Notes: generated by a model from the letters alone, not told the origin. DNA of 64,000 nucleotides from Deferrisoma camini S3R1 (GCF_000526155.1 NZ_JAFN01000001.1:2939014-3003013), one strand, 5' to 3'. Counted from the first letter of the stretch, positions 1 through 9,704 are shown. A program made the numbers and translations.

Positions 1-538
1 CAAGCGGGCCGACCGCGGGTCCCCCTCCCTGCATGGAAGGCGCCCCTGGATCAATTTGTAAAACCACACTTAACCCAAATAAAGCAGTTCTTACAAATCA
101 GTCAAGGGAAAAATAACGGTGTTCCAAACAAAAGCGTCGCCATCGCCTCAAACCCCCTTCGTGGGAGCGAGTCGAAACCCACGTGTCCTAACCGTGGTTG
201 TTTGTGAGCGCGACTGGCGAAGCGCTCGACCGCTGGCAACCGCAGGGCCAAGCGCGCTCCGACAGGGTGTGCGATCGGAGACTGCAGGTGTGAAGCCCCT
301 CCGCACCGTGCTACACTTCCCAGCAACTTCGGTCGTCGGTCAGGGGCTTTCGGCCCGCTAGGCGGCCAGGCGGCCCTGGAGCCACGCCAAAACTCGGGGG
401 CAACGCCACGGACCGACGAGAGTCACCCTTCCCCGTGCCCGGGCCTGACGATGCTCCCAAGCATCGTGGCAGGGCAGCAGAACTGGAAACCAAGCCGGCG
501 GCCTCCGCCCGAGCCGGCAGGAGAGAAGCAGGGTCTTC
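1..538. other. Intergenic region upstream of ispH, repeat-containing
   Basis: No convincing gene is seen here. Short open frames overlap each other on both strands and lack a ribosome site. Bases about 55-125 are markedly AT-richer than the rest of the window. From about 325 to 475 the sequence is a shortened copy of the composite intergenic repeat: AACTTCGGTCGTCGGTC, then a GGGGCTTTCGGCCCGC stem, and a tail ending CCTGACGATGCTCCC that matches the tails near 4130 and 12710. The 187-bp inner module seen in the longer copies is missing. Confidence 0.6.
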
Positions 539-1381
539 ATGGAGATCGTGGTCGCCCGGTCCGCCGGGTTTTGCATGGGGGTGCGACGGGCCATCGACAT
601 GGCCCGGGAGGTGGCACAGAACGAGGGCCGCACCGTGTTCACCCACGGCCCCCTGATCCACAACCCCCAGGAGTTGGAGCGGCTCCGGTCGGAGCGGATC
701 GTGCCGTTGGCGCCGGGGGATCCGGTTCCCCGGGCTCCGGTGATCGTGCGGGCCCACGGCATTCCGCCGGGGGAGCGCCGCCAGATCGAGGCCGCGGCCG
801 AGCGGGTGGTGGACGCCACCTGCCCGAAGGTGAGCCGGATCCAGCAGACGATCGCCGAGTACAGCGCCAAAGGGTATGCGGTGGTGATCTGCGGGGACGC
901 GGACCACCCCGAGGTGGTGGGGCTCCTGGGCCACGCCCGGGGGCCGGCCTACGTGGTGGGGAGCCCCGCCGAGGTGGACGCCCTGCCCGATCTGGCCGAG
1001 GTGCTGCTGGTGGCCCAGACCACCCAGGACGAGGGGGTGTTCGAGGCGGTTCGGCGGCGGATCCTGGAGCGGTATCCCGGCGCGGAGGCCATGAGCACGA
1101 TCTGCAGCTCCACCCACCGCCGCCAGACCGAGGCCCGGGAGCTGGCCCGGGACGTGGACGCGGTGGTCGTGATCGGGGGGCGCAACTCGGCCAATACCCG
1201 CCGCCTGTACCAGATCTGCAGGGAGCTCTGCCCCCGCACCTACCACGTGGAGACCCCCGACGAGCTGCCCCTCGAGGAACTCAAACGGGTGCACCGGGTG
1301 GGGGTGACGGCCGGCGCTTCCACCCCCGCGTGGATCATCGAGCGGGTGGTCGAGAGCCTACGGGCGGCCGGGGGGGAATAG
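539..1381 (+). CDS. ispH: 4-hydroxy-3-methylbut-2-enyl diphosphate reductase (IspH/LytB)
   Basis: This is the last enzyme of the non-mevalonate isoprenoid pathway. It reduces HMBPP to IPP and DMAPP using a [4Fe-4S] cluster. The 280-residue protein has the usual length. The three cluster cysteines are visible at Cys12 (GFCMGVRRAI), Cys95 (ATCPKV) and Cys189 (ICSSTHRRQ). The substrate-contacting THGPLIHN (His36, His41) and TTQDEG segments and the late GGRNSANTRRL serine/asparagine motif are also present. The ATG follows an AGGAG-like site. The gene stands alone, convergent with the stress protein at 1463. Family assignment is secure from motifs and length. Confidence 0.95.
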   Translation: MEIVVARSAGFCMGVRRAIDMAREVAQNEGRTVFTHGPLIHNPQELERLRSERIVPLAPGDPVPRAPVIVRAHGIPPGERRQIEAAAERVVDATCPKVSRIQQTIAEYSAKGYAVVICGDADHPEVVGLLGHARGPAYVVGSPAEVDALPDLAEVLLVAQTTQDEGVFEAVRRRILERYPGAEAMSTICSSTHRRQTEARELARDVDAVVVIGGRNSANTRRLYQICRELCPRTYHVETPDELPLEELKRVHRVGVTAGASTPAWIIERVVESLRAAGGE

Positions 1382-1389
1382 GCCCTCAG

Positions 1390-1461
1390 ACCAAGTTGCG
1401 TTCAAAGCTATTGGCCCCTTGCCCCGCCCCCGGATGCGCATCAGAAGGACGGCAACTTGGT
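1390..1461. repeat. 10-bp inverted repeat between convergent genes
   Basis: ACCAAGTTGC at 1390-1399 is the exact reverse complement of GCAACTTGGT at 1452-1461, and both lie in the gap between ispH and the stress-protein stop. The left arm extended (GTTGCGTTCAAA) reappears inverted near 4362 as TTTGAACGCAAC, so it belongs to a small dispersed repeat. It could act as a bidirectional end-of-transcript structure, but the arms are 52 nt apart and no T-run follows. Confidence 0.4.
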
Positions 1462-1462
1462 A

Positions 1463-2302
1463 TCAGGCGTCCCCGCTCAGCACGGCGCCGGGGGGCTGGG
1501 AGTGGGGGCCCACCAGCACCAGGTTGTAGGGCACGCTCCGGAGCACCTCGTGGGCCCGGCTCCCCAGCACTCGCTCCCGCACCGGGTTCCGGCCGAACGC
1601 TCCCAGGACCACCAGCGCGGTGCGGGGGATCTCCTGCAGCACCCGCCGGAACCCCCCCTCGACCACCCTCCACACCGGCCGGATCTCATCGAGGAGATCC
1701 GCCCGTTCCAGCCGCTCGCGGCCCTCTGCCTCGGCACCGCCCTCGGCCTCGGTCATCACCTGGAGCGGCACCCCGGCCAGGCCGGCCAGGGCCCGGGCCC
1801 ACAGGAGCGCCTTGAGCCCGAACGAGGATCCCCCGTACAGGGCCACCACCCGGTCCCACGGGATCCAGCAGGTGGACGGCAACATCACCGGCACGTCGGC
1901 CGCCCGGACCAGGGCCTGGACCTTGGGGCCCAACACGGCGGGGAGCAAGGGCTTGGCGAACGGGCTGGTCAGGGCACGGGGGCACGAGATCAGGCTGAAC
2001 CGGTCCTGGATATCGGGCAGGGTGGACCCCGTGCGGCCCGTGGCTCGCTGTTCCTCCCACTCCACGCCCACCTCCTGAGCCAGGCGGTCCGCCCGCTTCC
2101 GGGCCAGGTCGGGCTCGTACACGTAGGACTCGTCCAGGTCCATCTGGATCGCACCGGAGCCCGCATAGAGCACCAGGTGGCGGGACGTGGGGAAGTGGAC
2201 CCGCAGGGGCACGCCGGTCTGGCGACAGAACCACGCCGCCCCCCGGAACGTCTCGAACCCGCGGGGGTTGTTGCGGAACAGGTGAAGCACCGGCAACGCC
2301 AT
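1463..2302 (-). CDS. Universal stress protein family (UspA-like, two-domain)
   Basis: This 279-residue soluble protein is about twice the length of a single Usp domain, so it is probably a tandem Usp. The C-terminal half carries the family ATP-binding signature G-x2-G-x9-G-S in LGAFGRNPVRERVLGS, followed by the expected EVLRSVPYNLVLVG ending. The N-terminal half shows no such motif and may be a degenerate partner domain. A GGAGG site precedes the ATG. These proteins bind ATP or act in stress adaptation, and the specific role here is unknown. It is transcribed away from the thiolase with a 145-bp gap that shows nothing recognisable. Confidence 0.75.
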   Translation of the reverse strand: MALPVLHLFRNNPRGFETFRGAAWFCRQTGVPLRVHFPTSRHLVLYAGSGAIQMDLDESYVYEPDLARKRADRLAQEVGVEWEEQRATGRTGSTLPDIQDRFSLISCPRALTSPFAKPLLPAVLGPKVQALVRAADVPVMLPSTCWIPWDRVVALYGGSSFGLKALLWARALAGLAGVPLQVMTEAEGGAEAEGRERLERADLLDEIRPVWRVVEGGFRRVLQEIPRTALVVLGAFGRNPVRERVLGSRAHEVLRSVPYNLVLVGPHSQPPGAVLSGDA

Positions 2303-2447
2303 GGCGCCCTCCTACGGCTCCGGCCCGTAACGTTCGCGCGCGGGGATCGCCGTGCGCCCTCGGAACGAAGCCGGGGCCCCAACGGGGCCCCGGTCGGAAA
2401 CACATCGAGATTTCCAAGCCTTCCAAACGCCGGCGGCCCGGCTCGTG

Positions 2448-3728
2448 CTACAGGGCCTCCACCACCAGGGCCATGCCCTGGCCGCCGCCGATGCACAGGG
2501 TGGCCAGGCCGTACCGTCCGCCCCGCCGCTTGAGCTCGTTCACCAGGGTCACCACGATCCGGGCGCCGCTACACCCGATGGGATGCCCCAGGGAGATGCC
2601 GCTCCCCACCACGTTCGTCTTCTCGATGTCGAGATCCAGCTCCCGCATGCACGCGATGGCCTGGGCGGCGAACGCCTCGTTGAGCTCCACCAGGTCCAGG
2701 TCGGCCACGGTGAGCCCCGCCTTGGCCAGGGCCTTCCGGGTGGCGGGCACCGGACCCACGCCCATGTAGGCCGGGTCCACCCCGCCCGAGGCCCACGACA
2801 CGATCCGCGCCAGGGGCTCGACGCCGGCCGACTCGGCCGCGTCCGCACCCATCAGCAGCAGCGCGGCCGCGCCGTCGTTGATGCCCGAGGCGTTCCCCGC
2901 GGTCACCGTGCCGTCCTTCTTGAAGGCCGGCCGGAGCTTGGCCATCTTTTCGACGCTGGTGTCCATGGGCCGCTCGTCGGTGTCCACGACGACCGGGTCC
3001 CCCCGGCGCTGGGGCACGCTCACCGACACGATCTCGGCCGCAAACCGGCCGTCGGCCTGTGCCGCCCGGGCCCGTTGGTGGCTAAGCGCCCCCAGCTCGT
3101 CCTGCTCCTGGCGGCTGATCCCGTACAGGGCCGCGAGGTTCTCGGCGGTGTGACCCATGTGGTACCCGTAGAAGCACTCCCACAGGCCGTCGTGAACCAT
3201 GAGGTCCACCAGGTCGGTGTTGTTCATCCGGGCTCCCCACCGGCCGGCGGGCAGGGCGTAAGGGATCTGGCTCATGTTCTCCATGCCGCCGGCCACCACG
3301 GCGTCGGCCTCGCCCTCCCGAATGGTCTGGGCGGCCAGGGCCACCGCCTTCATGCCCGAGGCGCACACCTTGTTCACGGTGAACGCCGGGGTCTCCTTGG
3401 CCACGCCCGCCCGGATCGAGGCCTGCCGGGCCACGTTCTGGCCCTGGCCCGCGCCCACCACGTTGCCCAGGATCACCTCGTCCACCTGCAGGGGCCGAAG
3501 GGCCTCGTCGTAGTCGTGGTACCGAGTTTCCAGCTCGATGGGGTCCTGGCCGAGCGCCTCGGGCGCCACCGCCCGCAGGGCCTCGCCGGCCACGGGCCGC
3601 ACCCCGGCCCGGGTCAGGGCTCCCTTGATGGCGGCGGCCCCCAGGTCGGCCACCGGCACGTCCTTGAGCGCGCCGCCGAAGTTCCCCACGGCGGTGCGGG
3701 CCCCGGATACGATCACGACGTCTCGCAT
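2448..3728 (-). CDS. Acetyl-CoA acetyltransferase / thiolase, with N-terminal insertion
   Basis: A thiolase that condenses two acetyl-CoA or cleaves 3-ketoacyl-CoA. The nucleophilic cysteine is Cys122 in [11 protein letters not shown]. The substrate histidine is in [15 protein letters not shown] and the second catalytic cysteine is in [12 protein letters not shown] near the C-terminus. The family is usually about 390-395 residues; this one is 426. The extra length is an insertion of roughly 33 residues between AGVRP and QVDEVILGN, which moves the cysteine from the usual ~89. A GGGAGGAG site precedes the ATG. Biosynthetic versus degradative use cannot be told, because no other beta-oxidation genes are nearby. 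Confidence 0.88.
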   Translation of the reverse strand: MRDVVIVSGARTAVGNFGGALKDVPVADLGAAAIKGALTRAGVRPVAGEALRAVAPEALGQDPIELETRYHDYDEALRPLQVDEVILGNVVGAGQGQNVARQASIRAGVAKETPAFTVNKVCASGMKAVALAAQTIREGEADAVVAGGMENMSQIPYALPAGRWGARMNNTDLVDLMVHDGLWECFYGYHMGHTAENLAALYGISRQEQDELGALSHQRARAAQADGRFAAEIVSVSVPQRRGDPVVVDTDERPMDTSVEKMAKLRPAFKKDGTVTAGNASGINDGAAALLLMGADAAESAGVEPLARIVSWASGGVDPAYMGVGPVPATRKALAKAGLTVADLDLVELNEAFAAQAIACMRELDLDIEKTNVVGSGISLGHPIGCSGARIVVTLVNELKRRGGRYGLATLCIGGGQGMALVVEAL

Positions 3729-3762
3729 GCGCTGCTCCTCCCTCCAAAGAAAGTGGCGTCAT

Positions 3763-4235
3763 GTAACTTCGGTCTACGGTCGCCGGTCTACGGTCTTCGG
3801 TCGGGGCCTTCGGCCCGCTGGAAGGCTAGGCTGCTAGGCGGCCGGGCGGCTTCCCCGAACCGCCGCCAAACGCTCGGTGGGGCATGGGGTCTGCTGGAGA
3901 GCCGCGTGCGGCTCCTTAGCTCGCCGCGCAGCGCCTCCCACGCTCGTACCGTGAATTCGTTCGTGCTCCACCGAACGGTCATGAAACCGCCGTTTATGCC
4001 CCGTGCCTGCGCGGCGAATCTCAATGCCCGGCTTCGCGCGCGGCCGGAAGCAGACCCCATGCCCCGCCGCCGGCGGGGCCCCCGGATCAGGCAACGTTAC
4101 CCTCCCCGTTGCCGGGCCCCGCAGGGGGCTGACGAGACTCCCTTATAGACCGACCCCCGGTCGATGGCAAACCGGCGGCCTTCCATGTAACTTTGGTCCA
4201 CGGTCTTCGGTCTTCGGTCTCCTGGCCCCCAGGCA
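3763..4235. repeat. Composite intergenic repeat, full copy
   Basis: This is the fullest copy of a unit found across the window. In order it has GTAACTTCGGTC followed by TACGGTC/CCGGTC-type tandem repeats, a GGGGCCTTCGGCCCGCTGG stem, a GC-rich linker, the 187-bp module (3879-4065), and a tail with GTTACCCTCCCCGTTG and GGGCCCCGCAGGGGGCTGACGA. A second start of the unit (TAACTTTGGTCCACGGTCTTCGGTC) follows at about 4190. The rest of the 3729-4403 gap holds three CTAGTTT heptamers at 4311-4335 and no gene. Confidence 0.8.
3879..4065. repeat. 187-bp inverted-end (MITE-like) module, copy 1
   Basis: The module starts GGGGCATGGGGTCTGCT (3879-3895) and ends AGCAGACCCCATGCCCC (4049-4065), a perfect 17-bp terminal inverted repeat. 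The interior holds an AGCCGC-GT-GCGGCT hairpin. Copies 2 and 3 are at 12450-12636 and 15127-15313 and have the same length. No transposase is encoded. The sequence just outside the ends is also conserved between copies, so no target duplication can be defined. Confidence 0.75.
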
Positions 4236-4403
4236 CGTGGCTCTCGCCAACCCGGCGGCGGGGGGCCTGTTGGAGCGCCCCCCTCAGGAGTCGAGGCCCC
4301 TAAGATTTTGCTAGTTTCTAGTTTCTAGTTTCTAGCTCGCCCCGCTCCACGAGAGCTCTCGGTTTGAACGCAACCTGGTATCCCCAGGGATTCCCGAGGA
4401 ACC

Positions 4404-5354
4404 TCACTCCGGGCCCTGGGCCGCGTCCCGGGCGATCCGGGCCAGGGCTTGGATGAAGGAGGGCCGGGTGTTCAGGGCGGGGCACCGGCGGAACTCCCGG
4501 ATGCCGAGGGTCCGGGCCAGGTCCACGTACTCCACGTCGATCTCGTACAGGGTCTCGATGTGGTCCGAGACAAAGCTCACCGGTACCACCAGTATGCGGC
4601 GGAGCCCTTCGGCCGCCAGGGCCGCGAGGGTCTCCTCCACGCCCGGGCCGAGCCAGCGCACCGGCCCGGTGCGGCTCTGGAAGGCCAGGCGGTGGGACGG
4701 GTTCCCCAGCCGTTCCACGACCCCGGCCACGGTGGCCCGCACCTGCTCCAGGTATGGGTCTCCCTGCTCGATCAGCTTCACCGGCAGGCTGTGGGCGCTG
4801 AACAGCACCGTGGCGCCGTCGAATCCGCGAAGGCCCTCGGCCACGGCCTCGGCCAGGGCGTCGAGGTAGGCCGGGTGGTCGTGCCAGGACCGCACCACCC
4901 TTCGGGGAAGGTCGTCCAGGCCCTCGGCGGAGAGGCCGGCCTCCAGGTCGGCCAGGCTCGATCCCGTGGTGGCCCGGCTGTACTGGGGGTACAGGGGCAG
5001 CACCACGATCCGGGTCGCCCCCCGGCAACGGAGCTCGGCCGCGGCCTCGCGGGCCCGCGGGTGCCAGTAGCGCATGGCCACGGTCACGGTCCAGTCCGGG
5101 CCCAGCGCCGAGGCGAGGGCGTCGGCCTGGGCCCGGGTGATCTCGCCGATGGGGCTCCTCCCCCCGATCCGGCGGTACCGCTCGGCCACCTTGGGCGCCC
5201 GCTTCCGGCTGATCCACCGGGCCAAGGGCCGCTGGAGGATCCCCGACAGGGGAAACCGCAGGATCTCGGGGTCGGAGAACAGGTTCTCCAAAAAGGGCCG
5301 GACCGCCTGAAGCGAGTCCGGCCCGCCCATGTTGCACAGCACGACCCCGGTCAT
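4404..5354 (-). CDS. hemH: Ferrochelatase
   Basis: Inserts iron into protoporphyrin (or coproporphyrin) to make haem. The start is chosen at the ATG giving MTGVVLCNMGGPDSLQAV, because the typical N-terminus begins there and it overlaps the upstream kinase stop by 4 nt (ATGA). The resulting 316 residues fit the family. The catalytic histidine lies in FSAHSLPVKL, and the conserved SFVSDHIETLYEID motif with the second active-site glutamate is near the C-terminus. The substrate-loop tyrosines appear in PLYPQYSRATTGS. Haem supply suits the multihaem cytochrome encoded at 25452. Coupling to a sensor kinase is unusual. Confidence 0.93.
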   Translation of the reverse strand: MTGVVLCNMGGPDSLQAVRPFLENLFSDPEILRFPLSGILQRPLARWISRKRAPKVAERYRRIGGRSPIGEITRAQADALASALGPDWTVTVAMRYWHPRAREAAAELRCRGATRIVVLPLYPQYSRATTGSSLADLEAGLSAEGLDDLPRRVVRSWHDHPAYLDALAEAVAEGLRGFDGATVLFSAHSLPVKLIEQGDPYLEQVRATVAGVVERLGNPSHRLAFQSRTGPVRWLGPGVEETLAALAAEGLRRILVVPVSFVSDHIETLYEIDVEYVDLARTLGIREFRRCPALNTRPSFIQALARIARDAAQGPE

Positions 5355-6739
5355 GCCTCGGCCTCCGGCAGCTCCAGGTAGAACCGGCAGCCCTCGCCGG
5401 GCGCGGACCGGAGCCACACCCGCCCGCCCTCGGCCGTGACCACCCGGCGAACGATGGACAGGCCCACCCCGCTGCCCTTGCACTCCCGGCCGCCCCGGAC
5501 GAACAGATGGAACACCCTCTCCTCCATATCCTTGGGGATGCCCCGGCCGTTGTCCTGCACCACCACGCACGCATACCCCGGCTTCGGATCCGCCTCACCC
5601 GGGGCCGCCCGGCGCACCCGGATCCGGGGCTCCACGTCCGGCCGGCGGTACCGCAGCGCGTTGCCGAACAGGTTGAGGAGCACCTGGTGAAGCCGCACGG
5701 GAGCCATGCGCACCCGGGGCAGCGGGTCGTCCAGCTCCAGCTCCGCCCCGGTCTCCTCCACCCGGAGCCCCAGATCGGTCCAGGCGCTTCGGCACGCCGC
5801 GGCCAGGTCCAGCTCCCGGACCGCGGGACGCTCCGCGCCGATGCGCGCAAAGGCCAAGAGGTCCTCCAACAGCCCCCCCAGGCGGTCCACCTGGCTCCGG
5901 AGCTGTCGGCACATGCCCTCGGCTCCGTCCGGCCGCCCACATCGCAACCGCTCCTCCAGGAGCGCCGCATACCCCCGGGCCGTGCCCAAGGGGCCGCGCA
6001 GGTCGTGGGCCACCGCGTACAGGAACCCCTCCAGCTCCCGATTCCGCTCGGCCAGGGCCTCCTTCTCCAGGCGCTCGGCCGTGACATCGCGCACCGTGAC
6101 CACCACGAACTCCCCCTCCGGGTCCCGGTGGAGCACCCCGGCCACCCGGGCCAGGAACCGGCTGCCGTCCGGCCGGGACTGCCACGCCTCCAGCTCGAAC
6201 CGGCCGTGGCGGGCCAGGTCCTCCCTCACCCCCGGCACCAGCTCCAGGGTCTCCGGCGGCAGCAGCTCGGCCACGGTTCGGCCCACCAGCTGGTCCCGGG
6301 GCAGGTCGAACAGGGTCTCGGCGGCCCGGTTCACGTCGAGGATCCGGCCGTTCAACTCCTCCACGAACATGGCCGTGTCCGCCACCTCGAACGCCCGGTG
6401 CAGGGTCTCCAGCACCCACTGCCGGGGCGACCGGGGCCCCATCCACTCCATCACCACGGCCCGCCCACCCCCAAAGGGCACCGCGGTGATCAGGGCCCGC
6501 CCCCCCGACAGGTCCACCTCGCGCACCGCCGGCCCCTCCCCACCCAGGGGGCACCCCGCGCAGGGCGCCGCCCGGCCCCACAGGAACTCGTGACACCGCC
6601 TGCCTTCGGCCGGCCCGAACGTCCTGCGGTGGGCCGGGTTCTGGTACAACACGGTGCGGTCCGGGCCGTGGAGGCTCACCGGGGTGGCCAGCCCCTCTAC
6701 GACCGCCCTCCAGGGAATCCCCCCGTCTTCCCCTGCCAT
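5351..6739 (-). CDS. PAS-domain sensor histidine kinase (soluble)
   Basis: A 462-residue cytoplasmic kinase with no membrane segment. The N-terminus looks like a PAS domain carrying a CHEFLW...PCAGCPL cysteine motif, which may hold a metal or redox group. A second PAS spans about residues 120-240 (DTAMFVEELNGRILDVNRAA). The phospho-acceptor histidine is in YAVAHDLRGPLGTARG (H-box). The ATPase has the N-box (FGNALRYRR), G1 (DNGRGIP) and G2 (GSGVGLSIVRR). No response regulator is adjacent, so the partner is unknown. It overlaps hemH by 4 nt, which suggests co-expression. The ribosome site (GAAAGGGCGAG) is modest. Confidence 0.85.
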   Translation of the reverse strand: MAGEDGGIPWRAVVEGLATPVSLHGPDRTVLYQNPAHRRTFGPAEGRRCHEFLWGRAAPCAGCPLGGEGPAVREVDLSGGRALITAVPFGGGRAVVMEWMGPRSPRQWVLETLHRAFEVADTAMFVEELNGRILDVNRAAETLFDLPRDQLVGRTVAELLPPETLELVPGVREDLARHGRFELEAWQSRPDGSRFLARVAGVLHRDPEGEFVVVTVRDVTAERLEKEALAERNRELEGFLYAVAHDLRGPLGTARGYAALLEERLRCGRPDGAEGMCRQLRSQVDRLGGLLEDLLAFARIGAERPAVRELDLAAACRSAWTDLGLRVEETGAELELDDPLPRVRMAPVRLHQVLLNLFGNALRYRRPDVEPRIRVRRAAPGEADPKPGYACVVVQDNGRGIPKDMEERVFHLFVRGGRECKGSGVGLSIVRRVVTAEGGRVWLRSAPGEGCRFYLELPEAEA

Positions 6740-6779
6740 GCGCTCGCCCTTTCCGTCCCCGCGGGGACGCCCAACCCGC

Positions 6780-7883
6780 TTATTCCGCCGGGCCGCCCAG
6801 GGCCCAGGACAAAGCCCTTCCCCCGTGGCGTAGCCGCCGAACCCGCCGAGGGGCCAGTCCCATCCCCTCCAGTGCCGCCGGGTCCGGGGTCAGGATACCC
6901 CACCGCCACCGCCGGAACGGCCCTTTCAACGCGGCGGCGAGGGCCTCGAGGGCCTCGCGCCGGCCCCCCAGCCGAAACCCGTGGGGGGGATCGGCCACCA
7001 GCAGTCCCCGGGGGCACGGGGGAGTGAGGCATTCTAGCGCCACACAGGCGGCTCGCAACACCTCGGCCACCCCGGCCCTCCGGGCCGCCTGCCGGGTTCG
7101 GGCCACGGCGGCAGGGTCCCGGTCCGAGGCAAACACCGGCGCCGGCGCCGGCCGGCGGGCCTGGGCGAGGACCTCGGCCCGCACCGTCTCCCACCGGCTC
7201 GGATCGTGGGGCACCATCCGCTCGAACGCGAACGCCCGCTGCCACCCGGCGGGCATGCCGCAGCCCATCCGCGCCGCCTCCACGGCCAGGGTGCCCACGC
7301 CGGCCATGGGGTCGAGCAGAGGCTCCTGCCCCTCCCACCCGGCTGCCAGGAGAAGGGCCGCGGCCACGTTCTCCCGCAGCGGCGCCGTCCCGGGGGCCAG
7401 GCGGTAACCCCGCCGGTGAAGGTGGTCGCCCGAGGTGTCCAGGCTGACCACCACCTCCCCGGACACGGCGCGCACCTGCACCCGGAACGGGGGGCTCCCC
7501 GCCGGGGGGCCCACGGACCGCTCCACGGCCTCGCGCACGGCCTCGGTCAGGGCCCCGGAGTGGAGGCGGCTTCGCCGGCGGGCCACCCGCACCTCCACCC
7601 CGGACCCCCGAGGGAGCCAGGCATCCCAAGGGATCCGCCCGAGTTCCCGGGCCGCCTCTGCCTGCCGCTGCGCCCGGAACCGGGCCACTCGCACCAGCAC
7701 CCGGCTCGCCACGGCCGAGCACAGGTTCACCCGCCCCAGGTCGTCCCAGGTGCCCCGGAACCGGGCGCCCCCGCCCTCGGCCGCGGCCTCCAGCAGGCCC
7801 AGGCCTCGGAGTTCCGCCAGCAGCACGTCCTCCAGGCCCGGGGGCGCAACCGCGTAGGCCTCCACCCGGGAGGGATCGGTCAC
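6780..7883 (-). CDS. THUMP-domain class I SAM-dependent RNA methyltransferase (RlmL-type)
   Basis: Likely a 23S rRNA guanine-N2 methyltransferase related to the N-terminal half of RlmL. The start is set at a GTG ([20 protein letters not shown]) that forms a GTGA overlap with the leuD stop, giving 367 residues. Longer upstream frames run into leuD. A THUMP domain occupies about residues 50-160. The methyltransferase fold follows, with motif I DPMAGVGTLAVEAA, an acidic SDRDP motif and motif IV ADPPHGFRLGG, where DPPHG replaces the commoner NPPYG. It is the last gene of the leu run and has no obvious link to leucine synthesis. Confidence 0.82.
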   Translation of the reverse strand: MTDPSRVEAYAVAPPGLEDVLLAELRGLGLLEAAAEGGGARFRGTWDDLGRVNLCSAVASRVLVRVARFRAQRQAEAARELGRIPWDAWLPRGSGVEVRVARRRSRLHSGALTEAVREAVERSVGPPAGSPPFRVQVRAVSGEVVVSLDTSGDHLHRRGYRLAPGTAPLRENVAAALLLAAGWEGQEPLLDPMAGVGTLAVEAARMGCGMPAGWQRAFAFERMVPHDPSRWETVRAEVLAQARRPAPAPVFASDRDPAAVARTRQAARRAGVAEVLRAACVALECLTPPCPRGLLVADPPHGFRLGGRREALEALAAALKGPFRRWRWGILTPDPAALEGMGLAPRRVRRLRHGGRALSWALGGPAE

Positions 7884-8377
7884 CCCTTCGCGGCCCTCTT
7901 GGCGATGTGGGCCATCAGGCCGCCGTCGGCGATCAACTCCTGCATGAACGGCGGGATCGGGGCGGCCCGGAACTCGGTTCCGCGGGTGAGGTTCCGGATC
8001 CGGCCGGTTCCAGCGTCCACCTCCACCTCGTCGCCCTCCTCGATCCCGTCGAACGCCTCGGGGCACTCAAAGATCGGCAGCCCCATGTTGAACGCGTTCC
8101 GGTAGAAGATCCGGGCGAAGCTGCGGGCGATCACGCACGACACCCCGGCCGCCTTGATGGCGATCGGCGCGTGCTCCCGGCTCGAGCCGCACCCGAAGTT
8201 CTTGTCGGCCAGGATGATGTCGCCGGGCCTCATCTTGGCTACGAACTCCGGGTCCGCGTCCTCCATGCAGTGCTTGGCCAACTCGGCCGGGTCGCTGGTG
8301 TTCAGGTACCGTGCCGGGATGATCCGGTCCGTGTCGATGTCGGGGCCGAACTTCCACACCCGTCCGCGAAACTTCAT
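7880..8377 (-). CDS. leuD: 3-isopropylmalate dehydratase small subunit
   Basis: The swivelling small subunit of isopropylmalate isomerase, pairing with the adjacent LeuC. At 165 residues it matches the short archaeal/anaerobe-type (about 160-170) rather than the ~200-residue enterobacterial form. Visible motifs are [16 protein letters not shown] and the substrate loop [15 protein letters not shown], followed by [18 protein letters not shown]. The ATG overlaps the leuC stop as ATGA, and its own stop overlaps the methyltransferase GTG. The start is fixed by [11 protein letters not shown], typical of the family. Confidence 0.95.
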   Translation of the reverse strand: MKFRGRVWKFGPDIDTDRIIPARYLNTSDPAELAKHCMEDADPEFVAKMRPGDIILADKNFGCGSSREHAPIAIKAAGVSCVIARSFARIFYRNAFNMGLPIFECPEAFDGIEEGDEVEVDAGTGRIRNLTRGTEFRAAPIPPFMQELIADGGLMAHIAKRAAKG

Positions 8378-9633
8378 GCCACCACCTCCTCGGGGCTCGC
8401 GATCCGCCCCTTCACCGCGCTGGCCGCGGCCACCGAGGGGCTCGCCAGGTACACCTCGCTCTCCGGATGGCCCATGCGGCCCACGAAGTTCCGGTTCGTG
8501 GTCGCCACCGCCCGCTCGCCCTTGGCCAGGATGCCCATGTGCCCCCCGAGGCACGGGCCGCAGGTGGGGGTGGACACCGCGCAGCCGGCGTCCAGGAACA
8601 CCTCCAGCAGGCCCTCGCACATGGCCTGGCGGTAGATCTGCTGGGTGGCCGGGATCACGATGCACCGCACGTACTTGGCCACCCGCTGGCCCCGGAGCAC
8701 CCGGGCGGCCCGCCGCAGGTCCTCGATGCGGCCGTTGGTGCACGAGCCGATCACCACCTGGTCGATGGGCACCTCGCCCACGTCGTCGATGGCCCGGGTG
8801 TTGGAGGGCAGATGGGGGAAGGCCACCTGGGGCCGGATCCGGCCCACGTCGATCTCGACCACCTCCGCGTACCGGGCGTCGGGGTCGCTCCGGTAGTACA
8901 CGGGCGGCCGCTTGGCCCGGCCCTCCATGTAGGCCCGGGTCGTGGCGTCCGGGGCGATGATGCCGTTCTTGCCGCCGGCCTCGATCGCCATGTTGGCCAT
9001 GGTCAGCCGGTCGTCCATGCCCAGGCGCTCGATCACCGGCCCGGTGAACTCCATGGCCCGGTACAGGGCCCCGTCCACGCCGATCCGGCCGATCGTGTAG
9101 AGGATCAGGTCCTTGCCCTCCACCCACGGCGGGAGCTCGCCGCGGTACACGAACTTGATGGACTCGGGCACCTTGAACCAGGCCTCACCCGTCACCATGG
9201 CCGCGGCCAGGTCCGTGGACCCGACCCCGGTGGAGAAGGCGCCCAGGGCCCCGTAGGTGCAGGTGTGACTGTCGGCGCCGATCACCACGTCGCCCGGCAC
9301 CACGATGCCCTGCTCGGGCAGCAGCGCGTGCTCCACCCCCATCTCGCCGGTCTCGAAGTAGTGTTCGAGGTCCTGATCCCGGGCGAACTCCCGGAGGACC
9401 TTGCACTGCTCGGCGCTGGCGATGTCCTTGTTGGGGGCGAAGTGGTCGGGCACCAGCACCACCCGGGACCGGTCGAACACCCTCTCGGCGCCGACGCGGC
9501 GGAACTCGCGGATCGCGATGGGCGCGGTGATGTCGTTGCCCAGGGCCACGTCCACCTTGACGCTCACGATCTGGCCCGGCTCCACCCGGTCGAGACCGGC
9601 GTGGGCCGCGAGAATCTTTTCGGTGATGGTCAT
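8374..9633 (-). CDS. leuC: 3-isopropylmalate dehydratase large subunit (LeuC2 / HacA type)
   Basis: The iron-sulfur aconitase-family subunit that isomerises 2- to 3-isopropylmalate in leucine synthesis. Its 419 residues fit the shorter LeuC2/HacA group. The cluster cysteines are in VIGSCTNGR and in [12 protein letters not shown] (C-x2-C). [21 protein letters not shown] is the conserved substrate and cluster loop. A GAGGA site precedes the ATG. The group also includes homoaconitase and citramalate-pathway isomerases, but adjacency to leuA favours leucine synthesis. Confidence 0.94.
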   Translation of the reverse strand: MTITEKILAAHAGLDRVEPGQIVSVKVDVALGNDITAPIAIREFRRVGAERVFDRSRVVLVPDHFAPNKDIASAEQCKVLREFARDQDLEHYFETGEMGVEHALLPEQGIVVPGDVVIGADSHTCTYGALGAFSTGVGSTDLAAAMVTGEAWFKVPESIKFVYRGELPPWVEGKDLILYTIGRIGVDGALYRAMEFTGPVIERLGMDDRLTMANMAIEAGGKNGIIAPDATTRAYMEGRAKRPPVYYRSDPDARYAEVVEIDVGRIRPQVAFPHLPSNTRAIDDVGEVPIDQVVIGSCTNGRIEDLRRAARVLRGQRVAKYVRCIVIPATQQIYRQAMCEGLLEVFLDAGCAVSTPTCGPCLGGHMGILAKGERAVATTNRNFVGRMGHPESEVYLASPSVAAASAVKGRIASPEEVVA

Positions 9634-9704
9634 GGGGTCCTCACGGTCTGGAAAAGGGGAGGGGCGCCGGCCGGGCCGGCGCCCCCTTGGATCCTCCCGC
9701 GGCC

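Noticed and set aside
119-361. Small open frame upstream of ispH
   Set aside because: No ribosome site, runs into repeat DNA, and a comparable frame exists on the other strand.
3834-4094. Small proteins encoded by the 187-bp modules
   Set aside because: Copies encode similar peptides on the minus strand, but copy 3 has a one-base loss that breaks the frame and none has a ribosome site.
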